From Anastrepha obliqua (lineage: Eukaryota; Arthropoda; Insecta; Diptera; Tephritidae), in contig NC_072897.1 of the NCBI RefSeq assembly GCF_027943255.1, positions 42,940,044 to 43,004,043 on the forward strand: a stretch of DNA of 64,000 nucleotides. The letters run 5' to 3'. How positions within the stretch are numbered: the first letter of the stretch is position 1; the number at the start of each line of letters is the position of its first letter. Both the position numbers and the translations under genes were made by a program. The notes under the pieces were generated by a model that was not told the DNA's origin, ran no database searches, and worked only from the letters and a program-made list of their open reading frames with translations. Positions 43,960 through 55,468 of this stretch are shown here, piece after piece.

Positions 43960-45084
43960 CTAGCAAACCCGGCCCCCTTCGCTGGGCACACTAAAATAGA
44001 ATAGATATGGTTTAGAACAGAAAATATATGATTTTCATATTATTTATTTCTTTATTCTTTATTCAAGCGCTTTGGCATAAACAATATTTTTTGTTTTTCT
44101 ATTTGTTTTTGAGTAAATATATTATAAAATATAAATTGAAAATCAGGAAAAAAGAAGATTGTTTTTAAATTTCAAATCAATGCATATGAATAAACAATTG
44201 TCTTTTTTCCTGATCATCCATGAATTTTTCGTTTCAATTTATATGTTTTATTAAGCATTGGAGCTTTTTTAACCATTATCCATTTATATTTTTCAAAAAA
44301 AAAACGAAAAAAATTTTTTTTTCCACGAACACATAATTTCATTCGGATTTCACATTAAATTCTCAAATTTCGTAAGAAATTATTCACTGTTCCAAAATGC
44401 ACTCCAAAAAAATTCACAAACAATTTTTACATGTTGCACTTACGTTTTTTCCTTATGGCATCCAAATCAGAAAGAAATATTGACACATTGTAACTCACAC
44501 TGTCAATTTGACAGTTCAGTTCCGCCCCAAGCGTTAAAAAAGTAAGCGACATTATGGCTGGTTCAAAAGAACGCTGTACCCGTTGCCAGTGCTCCGAATT
44601 ACAACCAAACTTTACGAAACCCATTTTCAATACTTACTTAACAATGTGCGTAAGTTTGGTTTACGTTTTGGCATATATTTCGAGGCCCTAGTCATCAATA
44701 GGTATGAAAATTACCCCGTATTAAAGCACTTTCATTTGATACCCATATTGTATTATACATACACAACCAAAGGTTACCCGGGTCCACATTTTGACCTATA
44801 TCTCGAGACCCCAGTCACGAAGCGGGATGAAAAATACTCTGTACTAAAGCATTCACCAACAGCTTCAATTTGATACCCATATTGTACATACACGTCCGAA
44901 GGTTACCCGGGTCCACGTTTTGACCTATATCTCGAGCCCTATTTCCAAAATAAAATATGATCCATGTTACTCGTGGATGATGTAGCTTTCGAATGGTCAA
45001 AGAATTTTTAAAATCGGTCCAGTAGTTTTTGAGCCTATTCATTACAAACAAACAAAGTTTTCCTCTTTATAATTTTAGTATAGA
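43960..45084 (-). mobile_element. Non-autonomous Helitron
   Basis: On the minus strand the element starts TCTATACTAAAATTATAAAG and ends GGGCCGGGTTTGCTAG. It lies between A and T with no target duplication, as expected for Helitrons (5'-TC, 3'-CTAG, A/T host site). A GC-rich potential hairpin (CCCAGCGAAGGGGGCCGGG) precedes the 3' end. 1125 bp; no Rep/helicase ORF. It contains direct repeats near its 5' end, entered separately. Confidence 0.75.
44660..44945. repeat. Direct repeats inside the Helitron
   Basis: Two to three imperfect copies of a unit of roughly 115-130 bp containing CATTTGATACCCATATTGTA, GGTTACCCGGGTCCAC and TTTTGACCTATATCTCGAG. Such minisatellites near the 5' end are common in non-autonomous Helitrons. 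Confidence 0.7.
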
Positions 45085-45982
45085 TATACAAACAAGTGCG
45101 GTGAGAGCGAACTCCCAAAAAACAAAACAAAAAAATATATATCTATCAAAAACCAATAATAGTTATTGAAAAAATAAATAAAATATTTATCCACCAAAAT
45201 AAAATATATAAAAATTGCAAAAAAAAAAATCGTTACGAAGGGGACTGAAACTTTGGAGCTGTAGTTCATATTCACCGGTCGATCAACCGTCTCATAGGAA
45301 ATAGGAATGATCTGCAACTGCGTGGCCTGCCAAAGGGAAGCGGAAACTGGGACCAAACCCATCCATGATAAATAGGTATTGAGTGCGAAAAACTGAAGCA
45401 AGAAATTGGCTTTGTGATTGATCGATATTATTACGGTTGCTAATAATCGTCTCACTGGTTACAAGGGCTTCAAGTATTGGCATCTACTTCTTATTATATA
45501 TATAGACATATATACTTTTATATATATGTACTGCTTCTACATACACATATACTGCCTATGAAGTAAAGGATACAGTGGGTCCCGAGGTAGAAGAACGTGT
45601 TTTTCTCCAAATAATTTGTGAGTACTATTTTTCGGTTTTTTTTCGACAATACAAATTTTGTTGAGCAAAGACTCAAATGTTCGCTGCTTATTTTCGTTCT
45701 CGTTTTTGTTGGTTCTGGACAGGTTTCAGCTATTGTAAATTTCAGTATTTATCGCTTTCTTTTTTGTGCTGACAAACTTCCAGAACCGTTCTTTTTTTTA
45801 CAAAGGCCACTGGCAAGCAGCGAACTTCAATCTCAAAACATGAGTAAGCCAAAGTCGGCTATATCAAATCTTTCTCCAAGTAGGGAGATGATGGACTTAA
45901 AGTTTTTAAAATGCCAGAAAACTATTGCAAAAAACAGCATAGTTCGCATAAAAACGAGTCTCCTTGAAAAGACCATGCCGCT
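45085..45982. other. Unassigned; possible gag start at 45840
   Basis: AT-rich with TATA simple sequence near 45500. On + an ATG at 45840 opens MSKPKSAISNLSPSREMMDL, then LKCQKTIAKNSIVRIKTSLL, which has the helical Lys-rich look of a BEL/Pao-type Gag start, but it is cut by the LINE tail at about 45983. No LTR proven. Confidence 0.25.
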
Positions 45983-47575
45983 AGGTTAGGTTAGGTTATG
46001 GTGGTAGTCGGTCTGCACGACCAACTCACTTAGACCTTACAGGTCCATTGTGATACCACTGTGCTGCACGGGAACCCCTTTTACCTTCATTCGTGGAACC
46101 ATTTTGTGGCTCTTATGAAACGTAGAATTGATCCCAACAACACGCCAGACAGCTCTGTAAGAGAATTAAAAAAGTATTTACCTAGGAAACCTGCTCTGAT
46201 TTTAATATAGCTAGGGCTGAACAGTTGCAAAGGAAGGGCTCTACTGTTTCTTCCTCTTCCTCATCTCTACAACTTCTACAATATTAATAGGAGAATACTC
46301 CTAGTCTTGAGGAATGTCTTCCAAATAGCCAATGACCGGTTAAACAAGCCACGACCTTCGAGGTATTGTCTCTTGATAGATTCCTTTGTATTTTTCTTGT
46401 TTATTTGCGGCCATAGTAGCTTAGGTGTTAAACATGTATCTTTATCTCTCCATGACCTATTGGCCTCTTGGATATTGTTGTTTTTTATTATTAGTTTACT
46501 TGTGGCCATGGGTATTCCAATGGTATTTCTATCGCTGAGCAGATGAAGAGCAGTACCTTTTCTGGTTACCTCATCAGCTTTATAGTTTCCCTCAATATCT
46601 CTTTGCCCCGGAACCCAAATGAGGCTGACCTTGAATACGACACTAATTTCATTTAGTCGGTTTTGTTATGGCATGCGTATTGAGATATGTAGCCACTTCT
46701 TTTATTCTTTGAGTCTAGGAGTAGAGTAGTCTTTTTCTTGTTTGTGACTATTCAGAGAGTGCAAAATAGGAGCGTGGCCAAATCTCCGGTATTTCCATAG
46801 CGCCATACTTTTGAGTCTGAGCGGCGAGGCGGCGGCCACGTGTTTCCCTACCAGATTAAGGGCAGGTAAATTGATTAGCACTTGCAGCGCTTTGTTTGGG
46901 ATAGTCCTTACCTTAGGACCTTACTCATGATGTTAGCGTAGCTCGCCTTTTGAGCAGATGGCCACCATACAAGTACTCCACATATTAAAATTGGCCAAAC
47001 TACAGAAGTATAGAGCAAATGTGTAACACGAGGTGTTAGCTCCCATTTAATACCGACCGCTGTTTTGCAAGTATATAATGCAACGTTGCCCTGCTTTACT
47101 CTTTCCCCAATATTAGAGTCCTAGATACTTGACATTCTCTTTCAAAGGAATCTCCACACCCTCAAAAATGAGTAGGGAGGATATGTTTCTTTCTAAAGAG
47201 GATTATTCCAGTTTTTGCGGGGCTTATAGCGAGTTCTTGCTCTCAGTCCAGCTTCTAAGTGTGGCCATGTTAGAGCGCAGAACATTTATAAGGGTGTTAG
47301 GATATTTGCCTTTAACGACAATTGCTAAGTTATCTGCGTAGGCAGTGACGTGGCAACCCCTCTCTCCAGGGTCAGCAATAGTGAATTTACTGCCAAAATC
47401 CAAAGAAGAGGGGAGAGGACTCCGCCTTTAGATGTGCCTCTGCAGACCTGTCTGCTTAAAGTAGTGCTGCCTAATTTAGCGTTACCTCTCTTTTGACGAG
47501 TATAGCTTCAATCAGGGCAACAACGTGTGGTTCAACTCCAAAATCTTCTAATGAATCTACTACATAGTTTGCATT
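45983..47575 (-). pseudogene. LOA-type LINE, 3' half (RT end to 3' UTR)
   Basis: Minus strand. It begins inside RT immediately after the TA that borders mariner B (NANYVVDSLEDFGVEPHVVA, LIEAILVKREVTL) and runs through the rest of RT (near 47340 a YA(D) region in AYADNLAIVVKG-like form), damaged RNase H, and a C-terminal Cys/His knuckle region (46509-46276: LLWPQINKKNTKESIKRQYL). The 3' end is CTAACCTAACCTAACC-type sequence at 45983. It joins in frame with the 5' half at 59749-61090. Confidence 0.7.
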
Positions 47576-47577
47576 TA

Positions 47578-48512
47578 CCTTCTACTCAAATATGAACGAG
47601 ACGGTATCAATAAAACGGTCCGCGGATGACATATGGCAAAAATAAATTTTTTGTTTTTTGGTAGGACTGTTATAAGCTTACATGGCAAATTTCAGCGTGA
47701 TATGTCACATAGTTTGTTTTCTGTGCTACTCTAAACAAGTCAAGCTCGAGTGTGTTCTTCGAATTTTGACTTTATGACTTCAATTGTCTCAAAATGTTTT
47801 CCACGGAGCGGCAACTTGAGCTTGGGAAACAGGAAAAAGTCACATGGAGCCATATCAGGCGAATACGGTGCTTGCGGAACGATATTAACATTATCTTTGT
47901 TCAAATAATCGCGAACAAGATGTGATGTGTGAGCTGGTGCATTATCGTGATGCAAGAACCATGACTTGTTGTCCCACAATTCCTTCCTTTTAAGAAGAAT
48001 GTTCTCGCGCAAACGCTTTAAAACGTCTAAATAATATTCAGCGTTAACCGATCGGCCTTGCGGAAGGAACTCCGAGTGCACCACACCTTCGTAATCGAAA
48101 AAAACAGTCAGGATTACCTTAATTTTTGAGCGACTTTGGCGTGGTTTTTTGGGTTGATGTACGGCCCTCTTTGAACGATTTGTACCACTGGAAAACACGT
48201 GCACGCGATAGAGCAGAGTCCCCATAGGTTGTCTGCAACATTTTTAAGGCGTCTGAAGCAGAAATTTTGTTGGAATAACAAAATTTCAAACAAATTCTTT
48301 GTTCAACTTGAATTTCCATCGTTAAATTCGAAGAACACACTCGAGCTTGACTTGTTTACAGTAGCACAGAAAACAAACTATGTGACATATCACGCTGAAA
48401 TTTGCCATGTAAGCTTATAACAGTCCTACCAAAAAACAAAAAATTTATTTTTGCCATATATCATCCACGGACCGTTTTATTGATACCGTCTCGTTCATAT
48501 TTGAGTAGAAGG
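47578..48512 (-). mobile_element. mariner copy B (internally deleted)
   Basis: 935 bp between TA at 47576-47577 and TA at 48513-48514. Ends are CCTTCTACTCAAATATGAAC on both sides (inverted), with long TIRs as in copy A. It has the same internal deletion as copy A. The left flank is LINE RT and the right flank errantivirus env. Confidence 0.9.
47740..48319 (-). pseudogene. mariner transposase, deleted (copy B)
   Basis: N-terminus MEIQVEQRICLKFCYSNKIS to FKEGRTS, then the same deletion point as copy A into PKKPRQSRSKIK, with a frame change at the join. The remainder is open with HHDNAPAHTS and YSPDMAPCDFFLFPKLK. The first catalytic Asp is deleted. Not functional by itself; the TIRs could still be mobilised in trans. 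Confidence 0.85.
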
Positions 48513-48514
48513 TA

Positions 48515-49151
48515 ATTTGACCGATATTATTTATGTGATTTTTTAGAAGTGATATATCGTTGATTATTTGATATATTTGTCCTAAGAATGTCATTTCGTC
48601 TTCTAACGTTGCAATTTTATTCTGAAAATAGTCATTCATGTTAATGTGGTCAGTTATGTTTTGTATTTGAACAGCAAGGACATTATTTACATATGTCAGA
48701 TTATTGATTTGGGTTTGCAGATTTTCTTCATTTCCATTTAGGTATTTAAGAGATTGGTTATTTGTATTTCATCATCACTGTCTAGTGTACCTGCTATTAT
48801 TTTTAGTCCTTTTCCCAATACATTAATTAATCCGCATCTAGATCTAAAGTGCGTTTTAAAACTTTGAATTTTTCCTTTGAGTAAATCAAAATTTTTATTT
48901 ATTGTGTCCAATAAGGCTTTTGTTTCAGTGGTAGTCGAGTTGAGGGATTCGATATTGGTATGCATTACGTGTAACGTTTCTATATATGCTGAGGTATTGA
49001 TGATATGGATAACCTTATTGTACTGTTCGATTACTTGGGTTTCTCCTTTCTTAATGGGTATGTATCCGTTGTTAATTGTGAGATCCTGTACGTCAATAAT
49101 TTGTGCGATACTTCTTGAGATTAAAAATATGATTGGAGTCCAATTCGTCAT
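48515..49151 (-). pseudogene. Errantivirus Env remnant (F-like fusion glycoprotein)
   Basis: Two open pieces. 49151-48738 begins MTNWTPIIFLISRSIAQIID, with a hydrophobic signal-like start, and includes a basic cleavage-type site followed by CGLINVLGKGLKIIAGTLDS, the conserved fusion-peptide-like stretch of errantivirus/baculovirus F-type envelope proteins. After a stop and frame change, 48639-48515 continues with a helical segment (NDYFQNKIATLEDEMTFLGQ). The C-terminal two thirds, with the membrane anchor, are absent because the sequence ends at mariner B. Confidence 0.75.
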
Positions 49152-49216
49152 CTGAAATAACGGTATTACGTGTTAGTAGTGGTCACGGGGTTATCTCTGT
49201 CTTCGTATTTTATCTT

Positions 49217-49861
49217 TTATTTAACGTGTGTTTTGTAATATTTTAGTCCGCTTTTTGTATTCTCTATATGATTATTGCCAATTTTCCTTGCATTTATTTT
49301 TCTATATTTTCTGTTGTTTTTACCACCTCTTATTTCTTTTATATAGTTTTTTCCGTCTTCTAACTCAACGACTTTTCTATCTTTGTTTAATTTTTGTATA
49401 TAATTTTCCTTCTTTGCTATTAGCATATTATGGATGTCATTATATTTATCTTCATGTATTTTTCCGTTCAGGAAATCGATAGGTTTAAGGCCTGTGGAAC
49501 TATGTATAGTATTATTATAAAATCCTACTATCCTAGTAATTTTTTCTTTCACTGTTTCGTTCTTAGTTTGATCATTGTGTCTTAATAGCCTTATGTGTTT
49601 ATTTAAGGTGTTATGTAACCTTTCTATATGTGCATTTGCAGTATGGTTACAATTAGATGTGTAGTGTATTTCGATATTTTCGCCCTTTAAAAATTGTTGC
49701 ATGGGTATTGCTTTGAATCCAAGTTCATTGTCAACTATAATTTTATTTACTTTCCCGTAAAAGTTTATTATAAGAAGCACTTTGGCTTTAAATTCAGTCC
49801 ATAATCGACCATTAATATGAAAAGCTAGCGGATATTTGGTAAATTTATCTATCATTGTCAA
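49217..49861 (-). pseudogene. Errantivirus integrase core, 5'-truncated
   Basis: Starts at the first catalytic Asp region (MTMIDKFTKYPLAFHI). It carries the second Asp (IIVDNELGFKAIPMQQFL) and the Glu (NAHIERLHNTLNKHIRLLRH), and a Lys-rich tail (IKEIRGGKNNRKYRKINARK). The upstream zinc domain lies in broken frame around 49900-50000 (a CNIGKYVRNPPK-like region). Integrase would insert the cDNA. Confidence 0.75.
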
Positions 49862-50250
49862 GTTTATCTATGATTGTCTAGATGTATAATTTCTCTGGGT
49901 CTTTTCGGTGTCTCTGTTATTTGGAAGGGTATTTTTGGTGGGTTTCGAACATATTTCCCTATGTTGCACACTTCGCAATTATTAATATATTGAGTAATTC
50001 TAGTTTTTAAGTTTGGTTGTATATTCTGGTTTTCAATTCCTCGAAAACGGCATTTATATCCCTGTGGTTTTTATCAAGGTGTTCTTTTTCTATAATATTG
50101 GTCAGTTTGCATTCATCTTCAGCGTCTTCGAGCTCTCTTTGACATCTTATTATTTTGAAATTTTCGCTATTGCCGAAAAACTCATTATATGTTCTCTCGA
50201 AGGCTTCATAAAAATTGTTTTCAATAATAATAGCGTTTATTTGGTTAGGA

Positions 50251-51540
50251 TTAAAATGTGTTTTTAGTAATGTTATTATTGTTGCTTGATCTAGTTCCTT
50301 GAACCGAAAAATATTCTTTGTGTTCTTCTTTTACTATTTTAATATTTGTAGAGCCTGAGTTAATTTTCTTAATTATTATTTGATTTTTATAGAAATTTAT
50401 AGGACAGTTAGTTTGGGGAATCTCCACTGATCTCTCAATATGGTTTATCTGGGGATGTATTCGAGATAATGCGTCTGCATTGCCGTTTTTTACTCCTTTT
50501 TTATATTTGATTGTATAGTCAAACTCAGACAATTTCAGCCTCCAACGAACCAGTTTAGAATTTGGCTCTTTGATGGAGAACAGCCAGGTTAATGGTTTAT
50601 GGTCAGTCTCAATTATGAATTTTCTGCCAAAAAGGTAAGGTCTAAAATATTTTATCGCCCAAACAATCTGAAGTAGTTCTTTTTCGATTGTACTATAATT
50701 TAGTTCGTGTTCATTCAAAGTTCGGCTGCCGTAACATATTGGTTTGTTACTTTGTGAAAGCACTGCTCCAAGTGCTACTGCACTTGCATCTGTATTCTAA
50801 GTATTCTTTTTAGTGTTTGAAAACTTTGTTTATATGAGTGGTCATGAATATTAATTTTAGCGTCTTTCTTAAGACACTGTGTCATTGGCTTTGCTAAACG
50901 GGAATAGTCTTGAATGAATTTTCTATAATATCCGGTTAATCCGAGAAATTGTTTGATTTTTTTCTGGGTAATAGGAATTGGGAAATTAAGAACACACTCA
51001 ATTTTTGAAAGGTTTGGTTTATATGTCCTAAAAACTCAGTTTCTCTCTTGCGAAATTCAGACTTACCCAATTGTATTTTAAGGTTAGCATCTTGTAAGCA
51101 TTTAAAAATTATTTTAACTAGCTGCAAAATTTTAACTGGCTAGAAAAATTTTCCCAATGTACTTTTTTAGTACATTGTTCATTAGTCGTTGGAAGGTTGC
51201 AGGTGCAGTTTTCAATCCCAAAGACATTCTTAGAAATTCGTAATGCCCTCCTTCGACTGAAAATGCAGATCCAAAGTCGTGAAGTACATACTCTTGCCTA
51301 GTTTATCCAAAATTTCCCCTATATTCGGTATTGGATATCGATCATCTATTGTTACTTCGTTCAACTTTCTATAATCGACCACTAGTCTCCACTTTTTGTG
51401 ACCGCTAGCGCCTGATTTTTTTGGAACAATCCATATTGGTGCTGAATATGGTGAGTTACTCGGGCGGATGATTCCAGATTCCAGCATTTCTTGTATTTGG
51501 TTTTTGAAGTGAAACTTCTTTAACGGCGGTCTGATATTTG
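50251..51540 (-). pseudogene. Errantivirus RT and RNase H remnant
   Basis: 51487-51230 holds the RT fingers ([48 protein letters not shown]) and then loses frame. The catalytic palm is partly deleted or frame-shifted; 51127-50936 continues (LVKIIFKCLQDANLKIQLGK, FLGHI). RNase H at 50763-50251 is open (CYGSRTLNEHELNYSTIEKE, TDHKPLTWLFSIKEPNSKLV, GNADALSRI). Inactive. Confidence 0.75.
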
Positions 51541-52329
51541 AGCGAGAATGGAGAGTGAATTGGAAAAAATGTAACGTTGAGAGATTTCGTTACGCGAGAG
51601 AGAAAAAAAGATACAACGTAGAGAGAAGGAGAATTTTCTATACCTAAGACATAGGCTTCGTTGTAAGACAGAGTATACACTAGAAACGATATATTTAAAA
51701 GTAGTATTTTGTTAAACTTTAACATCTCTGTGAAGTAATTCTTAACCATAATTGCGGTGTTATGTCTGGCAACTCTGCTCAGTATAAAAACAAAGCGTCA
51801 CTTGCCGTAACTATAAATTTTTATTGACGTTGTTTAATTTGAACGCAATTTCAGTTGATCAAAATAATAGGTACATTCGTCTTGTTGTATAGATTTGTGT
51901 TATAAAATTTTGATTTTGATTTTTTTCTGCTTCGAATTGGTAAGGGTATTATGTGTAGAAGCTTAGTTGAGAGATATCAATGATCAAAGATAAAATAGTC
52001 TTTTTTTGTAAAATGCGGATATCTCAGAGAGAAATGATCGTAGCGAGAATTCAAAAAAGCAAATAGAAGTTTAAAGCTTCCAATTGGTTTTTGTCGGAAC
52101 TCCGTGCAACCATTTTTCACCGAGATACAGCTTTTCAAAAATCACTAAGAAATTTTGGAAATTTTACTCTTCTCTTAATTTTTGTGAGAAGTGTTAATAA
52201 AAAATGCCTGCATAATTAGTAATTTATTCATTAAATTCGAAATAGTACCAAAGCATCAAAGATTCTAAACAACAATATTTATGTTTATATGGTACATTCG
52301 TACATACAAACAAACATACATGTATATAT
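51541..52329. other. Unassigned DNA, TATA-like site near 51785
   Basis: No coding sequence recognised. CTCAGTATAAAAACAAAGCG near 51780 looks like a core promoter (TATA box) and could be an LTR remnant, but I cannot define its edges. Confidence 0.3.
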
Positions 52330-52851
52330 GGGGCATTCTTTCTGAACGTGAGACCCCCTGCCCCCAGAATAGATTTTGACGAAAAAAGGTCTATGAGGGC
52401 TTAAAATGTAGGTAATTATGTTAACTTTCGAAAGCAAAGTGGCACTTCTTGAAATTCAAAATGGCGGAACCAATATGGCGGATTCAATATGGCGCAATTT
52501 TGCAGTTCGTGCATCAGATTTATGCTATTTCGTGTTTTCTTTATTTATTTTTAAGTAAAATTGTTGCATTGGATTTAATTTTACATCTTTCCAAGTTAAT
52601 TATTTATTTTTATTGGTCACTGATTATTCATCACATTTTTTATCATCAGTTCATAGCATAAATCTGATGCACGAACTGCAAAATTGCGCCATATTGAATC
52701 CGCCATATTGGATCCGCCATTTTGAATTTCAAGAAGTGCCACTTTGCTTTCGAAAGTAAACATAATTACCTACATTTTAAGCCCTCATAGACCTCTTTTC
52801 GTCAAAATCTATTCTGGGGGCAGGGGGTCTCACGTTCAGAAAGAATGCCCC
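52330..52851. mobile_element. Palindromic MITE with about 215-bp arms
   Basis: 522 bp, nearly a perfect foldback. The left arm starts GGGGCATTCTTTCTGAACGT and the right arm is its complement, with a few mismatches, around a loop of about 95 bp. The flanks are (TA)n, so the target duplication cannot be read (TA or up to ATATAT). Each arm holds three copies of CGCCATNTT on one strand. No ORF. Confidence 0.85.
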
Positions 52852-53049
52852 ATATATATATTCTCATATCCAAGTACGATTCCTGTACGCTTGCTCAGTG
52901 CTTAGGCACAGACAAATCGACGCATTCGCATGTACTTCGTGTCGATTTCTTTTTGTGCATACGAGCAAACACATCATTTCTCGCGTCTCGAATTTGTTAA
53001 ACGGATCGCCGTTCATCTTTTTTTCACCCGACCGACCGCATCAATATGC
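52852..53049. other. Unassigned spacer
   Basis: Between the MITE and the dispersed repeat; nothing recognised. Confidence 0.3.
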
Positions 53050-53586
53050 CCCAGAGAACGTTTATGTATAGAGAAGTCTCAATGACGAGGGGTACTCGTC
53101 TCGCGAAGACTAATCACCACAGACATATTTTTCACCCTAAGTTAACAGTAAGGGGCTGAATTATGTAAATTTAGCAGCAGTCGATAAGAATTTGTTGGTG
53201 ATTAGAAGAAATGAATGTAAGGTTAAAATGACTATATTTGAATTTTTTCCAAATCATCGAAAATTATATACGTATACCTATTACGTCTGTCTTTCTGGTC
53301 TGTCTGTCTGGTGCTCTGTAAAACCTTGTTGAATTCTCTTCAACTGAATCAAAATCCTCTATAGAAAACTCTTCATTACCAGACACACAGGAAGATGGCA
53401 TATGCGAATGTAAATTTGTGAATTTATACATAAGCGCATATACATATATATGCTGTGTGTATGTGCATATGTGCACTTGCTACAGCAAAACATATTACGG
53501 TAAAATTTCTCAAGAAATCCAGCGCGCATTCATAGGTACAGCGTTGTATGTACAGTGAAATGTGTACAGGCACCTTCAAATACTCT
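53050..53586 (+). repeat. Dispersed repeat family, copy III
   Basis: Colinear with copy II from CAGAGAACGTT (53052) through AACAGTAAGGGGCTGAATTA and CATTACCAGACACACAGGAA to GCGCGCATTCATAGG. It holds a single ATGTACAG (53548-53555), the empty form of the hAT target in copy I. It is followed by the 12-bp duplication of the LINE tail. Confidence 0.65.
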
Positions 53587-53598
53587 GATTTCAGAGTA

Positions 53599-53964
53599 GG
53601 TTATGTTAGGTTATGGTGGTAGTCGGTCTGCACGACCAACTCACTTAGACCTTACAGGTCCGTTGTGATACCACTGTGCTACACGGGAACCTCATTTATC
53701 TTCATTCGTGGAACCATTTTGTGGCTCTTATGAAGCGTAGTATTGATGCCAACCCCACGCCAGACAGTTCTGTAAGAGAATTAAAAAAAGTATTTACCTA
53801 TGTAGACAACCTGCTCTGATTTTATATTAGCTAGGGCTGGACAATTGCAAAGGAAATGCTCAACTGTTTCTTCCTCTTCCTCATCTCTGCAACTTCTGCA
53901 ATATTCATGGGAGAAAACTCCTAGTCTCGAGGAATGCCTGCCAAATAGCCAGTGACCGGTTAAA
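53599..53964 (-). mobile_element. 5'-truncated LOA-type LINE tail with 12-bp TSD
   Basis: 366 bp, closely similar to the LINE 3' end at 45983-46350 (shared TGGTGGTAGTCGGTCTGCAC and TTGTGATACCACTGTGCT). It is flanked by the exact repeat GATTTCAGAGTA at 53587-53598 and 53965-53976. It encodes only the end of ORF2 with the Cys/His knuckle region. Confidence 0.85.
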
Positions 53965-54000
53965 GATTTCAGAGTAAGTTTCTAACTTTGCAGATAGGTA

Positions 54001-55468
54001 CACATGCCCCACAAAGTCTGCGTTCACCCTACAATAACTTTTTAGTGAATGAAACACACAACATGATTTTATAATTTTTATAAATTTGTATATATTTATA
54101 TGTTTATTATATGTTTAAGTTTCAAAAACAAAAATAAATTTCAAGATTCCTCACATAAGTTTTTAGATAACGGTGAATAATGGCTGTAACAAGTAAATAA
54201 AGCAACCATAAAGTCTGCGTTCAGTCTTAAAGTCTAATACAAAAACATGATATGCTCTATGCAAAAATTAAATCTAATATTTAGTTGGATATCCACGTTG
54301 CTTCAGGACTTCACTCAGCCTATTTGGCATTGAACTTATTAGTTTCTCTGTTTCCTCTGCTGTTATCTTCCTCCATTCTCCCTGCATGACACTCCGCAAA
54401 ACCTCTTTACTAGTAATCACTTTATGACGAATTCTTTTTTCCAATAGATCGCAAAGATGCTCGATGGGGTTAAGATCTGGGGGCTGTGGCGGTGTTTTTA
54501 GCTGTTTTGGGGCGTTGTACAAGAGCCAAAGCTTAACGATATCGGCTGTGTGCTTCGGGTCGTTATCTTGTTGAAACCAAAATGTTCCTGATAAGCCGAG
54601 ATTTTCTACACTTTGCTTGAAATTCCATTTTAGTATGTTCAAGTATCCCCATTTATCCATCGTCGAATCAATAAATTCTAACTGACCCACCCCATTTGCC
54701 GCCATGCAGCCCCAAACCATAACCGCGCCACCTCCGTGCTTAACCATGCCAACAAGATTTTGCTTTTCAAGAGCAGTTCCAGGTTTTCGCCAAACAATTT
54801 GACGGCCTTTTATTCAGAATACACAAAATTTACTTTCGTCTGAAAATATTACTTTTTTCCAGAACTCGGGAGGCTTATTTATGTACTCATTAGCTGACTG
54901 AATGCGTTGACGTCTGTTCACAAGAGAAATGAAAGTCTTTCTTCGGGCGACTCTACCATGGTATCCAGCTTGACGTAGAACTTTTCTGGCAGTTTCAGCG
55001 CAAATACTTTTTTTAAATGTTTAATTTATGTTTTCAACTAATTTTGAGGATGTAATCCGGGGATTAACCTTTGCCAAGTTGATTATAGAACGCTCTTCCC
55101 GGGTTGATAATTTTTTCGGACGCCCTGACCTGAGCTTAGATGTAAAAATTCCAGTTTGCTGAAAATTTGTTACAACTCGCTGAATAGAGGAATACGTTCT
55201 CCCAATAGATTTTCCAATATTTCGGAAACTTTTTCCGTCTTTCAACATTTTTATAATTATTTTCCTCTCAGAAACGCTTATTTCTTTTCCCTTTGCTTCC
55301 ATGTTCTTTAATTATCTCCAGTTATAAATAAAATGTTCAACTAAGCTTTGTTAACATTCAGACGAAGTAATGCGCAATCAAAAATTAATATAAACAAGGA
55401 AAAGTATCTTAAAATTAACGGTATCATTAAAATAAACAGGCTGAACGCAGACTTTTTGGTGCCACATT
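54001..55468 (-). mobile_element. Tc1-like transposon
   Basis: 1.47 kb with inverted ends sharing AAAGTCTGCGTTCA (left 54016, right complement near 55454) and TA dinucleotides outside (53999-54000, 55469-55470). A further copy of the motif, ATAAAGTCTGCGTTCA, lies inside at about 54209, suggesting an IR/DR-type end. It encodes a Tc1 transposase on the minus strand, damaged. Confidence 0.85.
54274..55302 (-). pseudogene. Tc1-like transposase, broken
   Basis: ATG at 55302. Paired helix-turn-helix domain (SERKIIIKMLKDGKSFRNIG, SGRPKKLSTREERSI), a stop at 55021-55023, then frame-shifted continuation (ARKVLRQAGYHGRVARRK, first Asp in VIFSDESKFCVF) with a Trp-to-stop near 54813. It is open again from 54747: GGGAVMVWGCMAANG, second Asp in FQQDNDPKHTA, and NPIEHLCDLLEKRI with the catalytic Glu at D34E spacing; Cys replaces the usual Trp in HLWDLLE. 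About 343 residues expected, and length fits. Few lesions. Confidence 0.85.

Larger units (their letters stand above)
48515..51540 (-). mobile_element. Errantivirus (17.6/297-like) remnant: pol and env
   Basis: Minus-strand order RT (about 51540-50936), RNase H (50763-50251), integrase (49861-49217) and Env N-terminal part (49151-48515). gag, both LTRs and the Env C-terminus are missing. The left side ends at mariner B within env. Frames are broken between all domains. Errantiviruses are insect endogenous retroviruses; this copy is clearly defective. Confidence 0.8.

Noticed and set aside
45075..45455. 126-codon minus-strand ORF with membrane-like segments
   Set aside because: AT-rich sequence yields Phe/Ile/Tyr runs by chance; no homology pattern or context.
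45840..45989. BEL/Pao gag start
   Set aside because: Only about 47 codons before the LINE tail; similarity is impressionistic and no LTR or PBS could be shown.
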